Position numbers and translations under genes: made by a program. This document shows positions 53,938-64,000 of a stretch of 64,000 nucleotides of DNA, one piece after another; the first letter of the stretch is position 1, and every line of letters begins with the position of its first letter. The notes beneath the pieces were generated by a model. It saw only the letters and a list, made by a program, of their open reading frames with translations. It made no database searches and was not told the origin of the DNA. This DNA is from Ciceribacter sichuanensis. Its GTDB lineage: Bacteria > Pseudomonadota > Alphaproteobacteria > Rhizobiales > Rhizobiaceae. The DNA is taken from NCBI RefSeq assembly GCF_024055605.1, contig NZ_JAMXLX010000001.1, positions 248,001 through 312,000 on the forward strand, in the 5' to 3' direction.

Positions 53938-54657
53938 ATGACCCACAATGTTTCCCACGGCGTTTCACTGACCGCCATCCCCGATCTCTCCGGCCGTTAC
54001 GACCTTTACGGCGCCATTCACAAGGGCCTGCGTAAGGCCGGCTGTGACATGCTTTGCCGCATCGGTTCGACCGATTTCGAAAACCCCGACGAGGCCGAAA
54101 CCGTGCTCGGCAATCTGCGCAGCTTCATCGTCTTCGCAGCCTCCCATGTGATGCATGAGGACGAGCATATTCACGGCGTTCTGCGGGCACGCGGTGCTTC
54201 GACCACCACAATCGAGGACCAGCACGACGATCACCGCGCCGCCTTCGCCACGCTCGAAAAACTGGCGAGCGACATCGAGAAGGCCTGGCCGATGCACAAG
54301 CAGGCGGCCGGTCGCAAGCTCTACCTCGCCTTCGCCGCCTATCTCGCGGAAGACCTTGCTCATATGCACGAGGAGGAAACGGTAACGGCCCCGGAACTCT
54401 GGAGGATCTGCACAGACGAGGAACTGGCGACGATCGAGATGCACATCGTCGCCTCCATGTCGCCGGAAAAGAACATGGCTTTCCTGCGCCTGATGGTGCC
54501 GGCCATGAACCCGGCGGAGCGGGCCGCGATGCTTTCCGCCATGCAGCAGAACACGCCGCCGGAAATTTTCTGCGCCATCATCGAGTTCGCCGTTCGCCCG
54601 AGCCTTTCTGAAAAGGCTTTCAGCGATCTCTCGGACCGGATCGCGCTCGCCGCCTGA
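53938..54657 (+). CDS. hemerythrin-domain protein
   Basis: 239 aa, cytosolic. Helices carry SHVMHEDEHIHGVL (residues 69-82), IEDQHDDHRAAF (92-103) and AHMHEEETVTAPELW (141-155), supplying the His/Glu/Asp ligands of a diiron centre. Such proteins bind O2 or NO, or protect against them. The C-terminal ~80 residues form a further helical domain. It starts a plus-strand unit with YceI, divergent from the PNPOx/GAF genes. Confidence 0.85.
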   Translation: MTHNVSHGVSLTAIPDLSGRYDLYGAIHKGLRKAGCDMLCRIGSTDFENPDEAETVLGNLRSFIVFAASHVMHEDEHIHGVLRARGASTTTIEDQHDDHRAAFATLEKLASDIEKAWPMHKQAAGRKLYLAFAAYLAEDLAHMHEEETVTAPELWRICTDEELATIEMHIVASMSPEKNMAFLRLMVPAMNPAERAAMLSAMQQNTPPEIFCAIIEFAVRPSLSEKAFSDLSDRIALAA

Positions 54658-54694
54658 TCGCGGTCGGCAGGGTATTCATGAAGGAAATCATCAG

Positions 54695-55303
54695 ATGTTC
54701 AGACTTGCCTTCGTTTTTCTCCTCGCCGCCCCGGTTCAGGCCTTGGCCGGGGCGGCGACAAAGCCGGCGCCCAGCGGGACCTACGTCTCGGATCCTGCTC
54801 ACACAAGCCTGACATGGCGGATCAGCCATTTCGGATTGTCCAACTATACCGCGCGCTTTTCCACCGTCAGCGCAAATCTTGCGTGGGATGCGGAAAACCC
54901 TGCGCAATCAAAGCTCTCGGTTTCGATAGACCCGACTTCGGTCAAAACGGATTTTCCCTTCCCGCAGGTCGAGGATTTCGACGGGAAGATCGGCACGACG
55001 CCTGATTTTCTGGCCGGAAAGCCGATTTCGTTCGAGGCGAAGAACATCACGCTGACGGGCGAGAATACTGGCACCGTGAGCGGCGACCTGACGTTTCGCG
55101 GGGAAACCCATCCCGTGACCCTCGACATCAGGTTCAACGGTTCGGTAGCCGAGCACCCGATGGACAAGCTGCCCCGGCTCGGTTTTTCCGCGACCGGCAT
55201 CGTCAAGCGCACCGACTGGGGTCTCGATTTCGCGGTCCCCGCCCTTGGCGAGGACGTGGCGCTTCAGATCGAGACGGAAATGATACCGCCGAAGGCGAAA
55301 TGA
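54695..55303 (+). CDS. YceI family periplasmic protein
   Basis: 202 aa with signal peptide (MFRLAFVFLLAAPVQALA). The lipocalin-like YceI fold is indicated by YVSDPAHTSLTWRISHFGLSNYTARFSTV and FRGETHPVTLDIRFNG. YceI proteins bind isoprenoid or amphiphilic molecules; in E. coli one is stress- and pH-induced. It lies 37 bp after the hemerythrin gene, before a strong terminator. Confidence 0.9.
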   Translation: MFRLAFVFLLAAPVQALAGAATKPAPSGTYVSDPAHTSLTWRISHFGLSNYTARFSTVSANLAWDAENPAQSKLSVSIDPTSVKTDFPFPQVEDFDGKIGTTPDFLAGKPISFEAKNITLTGENTGTVSGDLTFRGETHPVTLDIRFNGSVAEHPMDKLPRLGFSATGIVKRTDWGLDFAVPALGEDVALQIETEMIPPKAK

Positions 55304-55310
55304 AAAAGCA

Positions 55311-55345
55311 GAAAGGCCCCGGCGAAACCGGGGCCTTTCCTTTTT
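55311..55345. terminator. bidirectional intrinsic terminator
   Basis: GAAAGGCCCCGG-CGAAA-CCGGGGCCTTTC-CTTTTT gives a 12-bp stem and T-run between the yceI-like gene and convergent gcd. Confidence 0.92.
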
Positions 55346-55367
55346 GGTCTGATTTCTCTTGCCGGAA

Positions 55368-57758
55368 TCAGTTCGGCAGGGCGTAGGCGATCACGTAGTC
55401 GCCGCGTTCCGGCGACTGGCGGGCGCCGCCTGCGGTGATGACGATGTACTGCTTGCCGGTCTTGGGCGAGCGGTAGGTCATCGGGCCGCCCTGGCTGCCG
55501 ACTGGCAGGCGGGACTTCCAGACTTCCTGGCCGGTGCGGCTGTCGAAGGCGCGCAGGTAGAAGTCCTGGGTGCCGGCGATGAACACCAGACCCGACTGGG
55601 TGGAGAGCGTCGGGCCGAGCGTCGGCATGCCGATCGGGATCGGCAGACCCATCTTGATACCGAGCGGGCCGGTGTCTTCGACGGTGCCGACCGGAACCTG
55701 CCAGACGAGCTTGTGGGTCTTCAGGTCGATGGCTGAGAGCGTTCCGAAGGGCGGAGCCTGGCAGGGGATGCCGAGCTGCGACAGGAAGCGCTGGCGCATG
55801 GCGCCGAACGGGGTGCCGAGCTGGGGTACGACGCCCATTTCGATGCCGTTGCCGCCCTTCACATCATCGCGCGGAATCATGTAGTTGGCCAGCCCGAGGC
55901 GCATGTCGTTGACATACATGTAGCTCGTCGTCGGGTCTATGGAGACCGAACCCCAGTTCATGCCGCCGAGCGAACCCGGGAACTGCAGGGCCGGATCGAG
56001 ACCGGGCGGCGTGAACACGCCTTCATGACGCATGCCCTTGAAGGAGATGCGGCAAAGCAGCTGGTCGAACGGGGTTGCGCCCCACATGTCCTTCTCGGCG
56101 AGCGTCTGGTTGCCGATCATTGGCATGCCGACCGAGAAGGGCTGCGTCGGCGAATAGCGTTCTCCCTCGACATTGCCCTGCGGAACCGGCTTTTCGACGA
56201 TGTCGGCGATAGGCTGGCCCGTCTCGCGGTTGAGCAGGTAGATCATGCCGGTCTTGGAGACGGCGACGACGGCGGGCGTGGTGCTGCCATCCGCATTCGG
56301 GATGTCGTAGAGCACCGGCTGCGCCGGTACGTCGAAGTCCCAGAGGTCGTGGTGAACCGTCTGGTAGTGCCAGACCGGGCGACCGGTGGCGATGTTTACG
56401 GCGACGAGCGAGGACGAATACTTGTCGTCCAGCGCGGTGCGCTCGCCGGCCCAGAAGTCGGGTGTCGCATTGCCGGTCGGCAGATAGACGAGACCGAGCT
56501 TGGGGTCATAGGACATGGCCGACCAGACATTCGGCGTGCCGCGCGTATAGCCTTCCGGGGAAAGCGGCTCGCGGGTCACGGCTTCATTGCCCGGATCCCA
56601 GGCCCAGACGAGCTGGCCGCTGGCGGCATCGAAGGCACGAACGACGCCCGGAGGTTCACCGGTTTCGTTGTTGTCGGCGACGCGGCCGCCGACGATCACC
56701 AGATTGGCGGCGACGAGCGGGGTCGAGGTCTGCTGGTAGTAGCCGGGCTTGACTTCGCCCATACCGATCTTGAGGTCGACGATGCCGTTGTCGCCGAAGT
56801 TGGCGGCCGGTTTGCCGGTGTCGGCATCGAGCGCGATCAGGCGGGCATCGACGGTGGGAACGAAGACGCGCTTCGGGCTGATGGACGGATCGATAGTCGA
56901 GCCGTCAGGCTGCTCGGTTACGCGCTGTGCGGTCGAGCCGTCGTAATAGGCAACGCCACGGCAACGCTGCCAGGCGGGAACGGTGCCACCGGCGGCATAG
57001 CGCCATTTTTCCTTGCCGCTATCGACGTCATAGGAAATGACCGTGCCGTAAGCGGTGCAAAGGAACAGGCTGTCGCCGATCTGGATCGGGGTGTTCTGGT
57101 CTTCCGCGCCGGAGCCGGTGCTCTGCGGGGTCTCGCCGGTATGGGCGGTCCAGGCAACCGCAAGCTTGTTGACGTTGGCGGGCGAGATATCGTCCAGCGC
57201 GGCGAAACGGGTGCCGGCAACGTTGGCGCCCCATGCGGACCAATCCGCGACGGGCGCTGACTTGTCGACCGACTTGGCTGCTTCCGCCGTCTGTGTCGGG
57301 GCAACGACGTTCTTCGGCGAAAAGGCGCTGACGGTCGTCGCAACGATACCGAGCGCGAGGACGGCGGCCGAACCGAGGATCGGCGCACGCTTGGGGGCCG
57401 CGCCGGCAAGACGGCGAAGCGCCGGCCAGGTCAGCATCACCATCAGCAGGCCGATGGACATTGCAAAGAGGCGAGAGATCAGCGGCCAGAATTCAAAGCC
57501 GACTTCCCACACGGCCCAGACGACGGTGCCGAGGAAGGTGAGGGCAAAGAGCGCCGCGCCGGATGATTTCGCGCGGAAGATCTGGATGGCCGAAAGGACG
57601 AGGGCGATGCCGGCAATGGTGAAGTACCAGCTGCCGCCGAGCGTAATGAGTTTTATGCCTCCGATAACGAAGAACAGGCCGGCTGCGAGAAGAGCCGCGG
57701 CCAGGATATACAGCCAAAGCCGCATGATCCCGGAGGGGGCGTTGATCGAGTTTTGCAC
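55368..57758 (-). CDS. gcd: membrane-bound PQQ-dependent glucose dehydrogenase
   Basis: 796 aa from GTG 57758 (an internal ATG 33 bases on begins MRLWLYILAAALL). Four or five N-terminal membrane helices (about residues 12-140) are followed by an eight-bladed PQQ propeller with the W-motif repeats, DWSAWGANVAGTRFAALDDISPANVNKLAVAWTAHTGE and [21 protein letters not shown] turns. It oxidises glucose to gluconolactone in the periplasm, feeding electrons to ubiquinone. No PQQ biosynthesis genes are in this window. Confidence 0.93.
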   Translation of the reverse strand: MQNSINAPSGIMRLWLYILAAALLAAGLFFVIGGIKLITLGGSWYFTIAGIALVLSAIQIFRAKSSGAALFALTFLGTVVWAVWEVGFEFWPLISRLFAMSIGLLMVMLTWPALRRLAGAAPKRAPILGSAAVLALGIVATTVSAFSPKNVVAPTQTAEAAKSVDKSAPVADWSAWGANVAGTRFAALDDISPANVNKLAVAWTAHTGETPQSTGSGAEDQNTPIQIGDSLFLCTAYGTVISYDVDSGKEKWRYAAGGTVPAWQRCRGVAYYDGSTAQRVTEQPDGSTIDPSISPKRVFVPTVDARLIALDADTGKPAANFGDNGIVDLKIGMGEVKPGYYQQTSTPLVAANLVIVGGRVADNNETGEPPGVVRAFDAASGQLVWAWDPGNEAVTREPLSPEGYTRGTPNVWSAMSYDPKLGLVYLPTGNATPDFWAGERTALDDKYSSSLVAVNIATGRPVWHYQTVHHDLWDFDVPAQPVLYDIPNADGSTTPAVVAVSKTGMIYLLNRETGQPIADIVEKPVPQGNVEGERYSPTQPFSVGMPMIGNQTLAEKDMWGATPFDQLLCRISFKGMRHEGVFTPPGLDPALQFPGSLGGMNWGSVSIDPTTSYMYVNDMRLGLANYMIPRDDVKGGNGIEMGVVPQLGTPFGAMRQRFLSQLGIPCQAPPFGTLSAIDLKTHKLVWQVPVGTVEDTGPLGIKMGLPIPIGMPTLGPTLSTQSGLVFIAGTQDFYLRAFDSRTGQEVWKSRLPVGSQGGPMTYRSPKTGKQYIVITAGGARQSPERGDYVIAYALPN

Positions 57759-58091
57759 GATTTTGTTCCGGATTTCCTTGAGGGTTTAGCGAGATCCGGG
57801 TGTCAGGCCCCTTGGGGGGTATTGCCTGCCTGCGGACCTCCCGATCCTCCTCCCTGTCTGTGGACTTAGGGCAACATCAAGAGTGCGTCCAACCGAATCT
57901 TCGAAAACACTGCGTACACAAAATCGCGACAATTTAACGCGGGTAAAAATTCGCATCTATCAGTTTGATTTTTATGATTTTTTCCGCCTGAAATCTTGTT
58001 GTGGACGATTGAAGTCGGTTGCGAGCCACATGTTTTGCTCAAAAGGCAGCGTCACGTTTCGTCAGGCACGAATCGTCGCGGTGCAGCGAGT
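57759..58091. other. intergenic region between gcd and LysR gene
   Basis: 333 bp upstream of gcd, the last ~150 bp markedly AT-rich (AAAATTCGCATCTATCAGTTTGATTTTTATGATTTTTT), likely the gcd promoter. A G-tract near 57812 (CTTGGGGGG) is present. No gene, operator or RNA was recognised. Confidence 0.45.
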
Positions 58092-58943
58092 TCACCGTTC
58101 CGGCCGCAGGCATTCCGCCAGAAATGCTACCGTTGCGGCAATCGTGTCGCTGTCGCGCAGATCGTGATGGTAGGTGAGGTAGATATCCCGCGTGATGTGT
58201 TCTCCCTCACCGCCGGCGACTTGCAGGCCATAGGTTGCTGCGACGAAATCGGGCAGGGCGGCTATGCCGACGCCCGCTGCTGCTGCCGCGCATTGAACGC
58301 TGAGATCGTTGGTTCGAAGCACCGTCTCCCGGCCGGCCGACATGCGTTTGAGCCAGACCTGCTGAGGCGTTTCGTCCAGCAATTCGTCGAACAGGATGAA
58401 GCCGTATTGCTCGGGCTTTCGTGTCGCCAGATAGGCAGGGGAGGCGAGGAGCAGGTAACGCACGCTGCCGGCCTTGCGGATGATGAGGCTGGGATCGGTG
58501 GGACGACTGAGCCGGACGGCGATATCGGCCTCGCGCCGGGTCAGCGAGACGTTGCGCACATCCGCCACCAGCCGCAACCTGATGCGCGGCCTTGCCTCGT
58601 AGAAGGCCGCGATCTTCGGCGTCAGGTAGAAGGAGGTCAGCACCGGCGGCGCGCTCACTGAAATCTCCACCGGCGCTTCGCCTTCGGTTTCGAGGATATC
58701 GCGTTCCAGCGCGAAGACTTCGCCCTCCATGCGCCGTGCCCGTTCGGCCACCAGCCGACCCTTTTCCGTCAGCAGGTAGCGGCGGGGTCGCCGGTCGAAG
58801 AGCCGGATACCGGCCTTTTCCTCCAGCGCCTGCACCCGGCGGGCGACGGTGGCGTGATCGACCTTGAGGCGGCGGGCCGCCGCCGAAAGCGAACCCTCGT
58901 CGGCAAGCGCCACGAAAAAGCGGAGATCGTCCCAATCCAGCAT
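58092..58943 (-). CDS. LysR family transcriptional regulator
   Basis: 283 aa. The N-terminal helix-turn-helix is LDWDDLRFFVALADEGSLSAAARRLKVDHATVARRVQALEEKAG. The rest is the PBP-II effector domain. It lies divergent from the quinol monooxygenase operon with about 100 bp between starts, so it probably controls that operon. Confidence 0.92.
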   Translation of the reverse strand: MLDWDDLRFFVALADEGSLSAAARRLKVDHATVARRVQALEEKAGIRLFDRRPRRYLLTEKGRLVAERARRMEGEVFALERDILETEGEAPVEISVSAPPVLTSFYLTPKIAAFYEARPRIRLRLVADVRNVSLTRREADIAVRLSRPTDPSLIIRKAGSVRYLLLASPAYLATRKPEQYGFILFDELLDETPQQVWLKRMSAGRETVLRTNDLSVQCAAAAAGVGIAALPDFVAATYGLQVAGGEGEHITRDIYLTYHHDLRDSDTIAATVAFLAECLRPER

Positions 58944-59044
58944 TGTGCAAATTTGCCCATTTGATGTGCCTCATTGGGGAATAGCGCCCAATGCGGCCCT
59001 CGGGCAATAGAAAAGGCCTGAACCGCTGGAAAAGGAGCCCACCC

Positions 59045-59347
59045 ATGACGGATAATCAGGAGACCCGCCGCCAGAGGCGCGTCGTTCGGCTGACGATGGA
59101 GCCCGGCAGGCAGGAAGAGCTGCGCACCGCCCTTCTCGACCTGCGCAAGGAGACGCTTGAAGAACCGGCTTGCGCGGAATTCGATTTCTATCGCTCGCTG
59201 GCGGATGATGTGGCCTTCCTGCTGGTCGAGGATTTCGCCGATCATGCCGCGCTGGAGGAACATCTGGCCAAGCCCTACACGCAGGCCTTCTTCAAGCTGG
59301 GTTTCCTGAAGTCGGCCGAGCCGATCTCGCGGGAGTGGCTGGCATGA
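59045..59347 (+). CDS. putative quinol monooxygenase (YgiN/ABM family)
   Basis: 100 aa from ATG 59045, AAGGAG upstream. The ABM ferredoxin-like fold is suggested by RVVRLTMEPGRQEELRTALLDLRKETLEEPACAEFDFYRS and FLLVEDFADHAALEEHLAKPYTQAF. E. coli YgiN oxidises quinols; here the substrate is unknown. The stop overlaps the next start (ATGA). Confidence 0.85.
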   Translation: MTDNQETRRQRRVVRLTMEPGRQEELRTALLDLRKETLEEPACAEFDFYRSLADDVAFLLVEDFADHAALEEHLAKPYTQAFFKLGFLKSAEPISREWLA

Positions 59348-59670
59348 GCGGCGGCACACCTGCCGCGCTCGCGGCCGAAAAGACCGCGCGCGGACGGCGG
59401 CGGAAACTGCCGGCCCGCAGCCGGCACATCGTCACGCCGATGATCCTGTCTTTCCTGATGTCCGGTATCGTGGCCTCGATCGCCACGATCCGCGCCACGG
59501 GACTGACGCCGGATCTCGGCACCATCATCCCGCAGGCATGGGCCATGTCCTACATCGTGGCCTTTCCCACCGCGCTAGTGGTCATGCCCGTCGTTCGCTG
59601 GATCGTCGACCTGATCGTCGAGGCGCCGGGCGGAGAGCGCAATCGTTCCCAAGGAACCCATGCTCCATGA
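59344..59670 (+). CDS. DUF2798 family membrane protein
   Basis: 108 aa from ATG 59344. A basic N-terminal region (TARGRRRKLPARSRH) precedes two membrane helices (IVTPMILSFLMSGIVASIATI and WAMSYIVAFPTALVVMPVVRWIVDLI), the DUF2798 pattern. Role unknown. Coupled to the quinol monooxygenase and followed by a terminator. Confidence 0.85.
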   Translation: MSGGTPAALAAEKTARGRRRKLPARSRHIVTPMILSFLMSGIVASIATIRATGLTPDLGTIIPQAWAMSYIVAFPTALVVMPVVRWIVDLIVEAPGGERNRSQGTHAP

Positions 59671-59673
59671 AAC

Positions 59674-59707
59674 AAGGCCGCCGGAGGAAATCCGGCGGCC
59701 TTGTTTT
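59674..59707. terminator. intrinsic terminator
   Basis: AAGGCCGCCGGA and TCCGGCGGCCTT form a 12-bp stem followed by TGTTTTT. It terminates the quinol monooxygenase operon and faces the convergent chemoreceptor gene. Confidence 0.9.
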
Positions 59708-59727
59708 TCGTTCGGAAGCGGGGGCCG

Positions 59728-62825
<3,098 letters not shown>

Positions 62826-62990
62826 CGAAATCACCGAATCTCCGGTTGTGGATGCAGAAGAGCATGTTCGCTGCTGGTTAATTAGATGTGTATGAATGGA
62901 ACATGGCGCGATTTTATTCCGCACTATGGAATTATTGTTCTGCTAATAGAATCGGGCCGCCCGCGGTCGTCCCGTTGGGGTGCCGCCGGC

Positions 62991-63046
62991 CAAGAATGCC
63001 AGAGCGCCGTGCGTCCATTTGGACGCACGGCGCTCTGGCATTCTTG
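62991..63046. repeat. 27-bp near-cruciform inverted repeat
   Basis: Two perfectly complementary 27-bp arms (62991-63017 and 63020-63046) flank a 2-bp centre (TT). The left arm begins CAAGAATGCCAGAGCG and the right arm ends GCATTCTTG. No T-run follows on either strand, so it is not a standard terminator. It lies between the divergently placed binding-protein promoter region and the iron ABC operon end. Confidence 0.85.
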
Positions 63047-63052
63047 ATTCTA

Positions 63053-63098
63053 CGCATCGAGCTTTCTGAAAATCGATTCCGATTTTCGGGCCGATGCG
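63053..63098. repeat. rhizobial palindromic intergenic repeat
   Basis: Nested arms CGCATCG (63053-63059) and CGATGCG (63092-63098), with inner GAAAATCG (63068-63075) and CGATTTTC (63080-63087). The sequence matches a REP-like palindrome that I recall as widespread in Rhizobium-group genomes. It abuts the stop codon of the iron ABC ATPase gene. Confidence 0.7.
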
Positions 63099-63847
<749 letters not shown>

Positions 63848-63854
<7 letters not shown>

Positions 63855-64000
63855 GCGCGCCTCCGGTTGGTGAAGATCAGCGAGAAGAAGAAGGGAACGC
63901 CCACGAGCGCGGTGATGACCCCGATCGGCAGGATCGCGCCGGGGATCAGCGTCTTCGAGACGACGGAGGTGACAGAGAGCAGCAGCGCGCCGCAGATCAG
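63848..64000 (-). CDS. FecCD family iron transporter permease (5' end cut by window)
   Basis: Only the C-terminal 50 residues are visible. They contain the FecCD hallmark LIPGAILPIGVITALVGVPFFFSLIF and end NRRRAW. The permease forms the membrane channel of the iron-complex ABC transporter with the ATPase encoded directly downstream. The start lies beyond the window. Confidence 0.88.

Overview
The window is GC-rich alphaproteobacterial chromosomal DNA, most likely from Rhizobiaceae (Rhizobium/Agrobacterium/Ensifer-like). Support comes from a DmeR-DmeF cobalt/nickel efflux pair, a BA14K protein, a fused SecDF, EcfG-type general-stress promoters (GGAAC-N16-CGTT), chemotaxis receptors ending in EWxxF, and rhizobial palindromic intergenic repeats. 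No tRNA, rRNA, CRISPR array, transposase or prophage gene was seen. Nearly all DNA is accounted for by about 60 genes in short operons.

Layout. 1-7.2 kb: end of tex, cfa, a MipA/OmpV porin, a lipoprotein, ubiA and the dmeRF metal-efflux operon with its operator. 7.2-13.7 kb: a DUF6101-like gene, the modABC molybdate transporter behind a perfect ModE-type operator, and on the opposite strand a ModE-like regulator cotranscribed with an FAD-linked oxidase and a Sua5 tRNA-modification enzyme. 13.9-18.6 kb: a degenerate GGDEF protein, a hypothetical protein, then a cobalamin riboswitch in front of a Rieske oxygenase/reductase pair that looks like glycine betaine demethylase (gbcAB). 18.6-22.7 kb: BA14K behind an EcfG promoter, a CorA/ZntB transporter, and a translationally coupled pair made of a dCache-HAMP protein with no output domain and a prokaryotic pentameric ligand-gated ion channel. 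22.8-28.1 kb: acyl-CoA dehydrogenase and enoyl-CoA hydratase, a small secreted protein, and the RNA methyltransferases RlmD-like and TlyA. 28.4-38 kb: two methyl-accepting chemotaxis proteins, a DUF4424 protein, a stress-promoter-driven DUF883-like protein, SodB, small secreted proteins, a YkgJ cysteine-cluster protein and an MFS transporter. 38-43 kb: dxs, pirin, LysE, xseB and a histone-deacetylase-family amidohydrolase. 43-51 kb: small enzymes, a HerA-like ATPase, a ClC channel and SecDF. 51-55 kb: a probable redox- or NO-responsive cluster (PNPOx-GAF fusion, PNPOx protein, divergent hemerythrin, YceI). 55-64 kb: PQQ glucose dehydrogenase, LysR with a divergent quinol monooxygenase operon, an RbsB-like binding protein with an HBM-type chemoreceptor, and the end of an iron-siderophore ABC operon.

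Two themes recur. One is environmental sensing: three chemoreceptors, an orphan Cache protein tied to an ion channel, a binding-protein/receptor pair and a dead GGDEF protein. The other is metal and cofactor control: Mo via ModE, Co/Ni via DmeR, B12 via riboswitch, and iron uptake. The strongest candidates for undescribed biology are the dCache-HAMP/ligand-gated channel pair, B12-riboswitch control of betaine demethylation, the binding-protein/HBM receptor pair, and the PNPOx-GAF/hemerythrin cluster.
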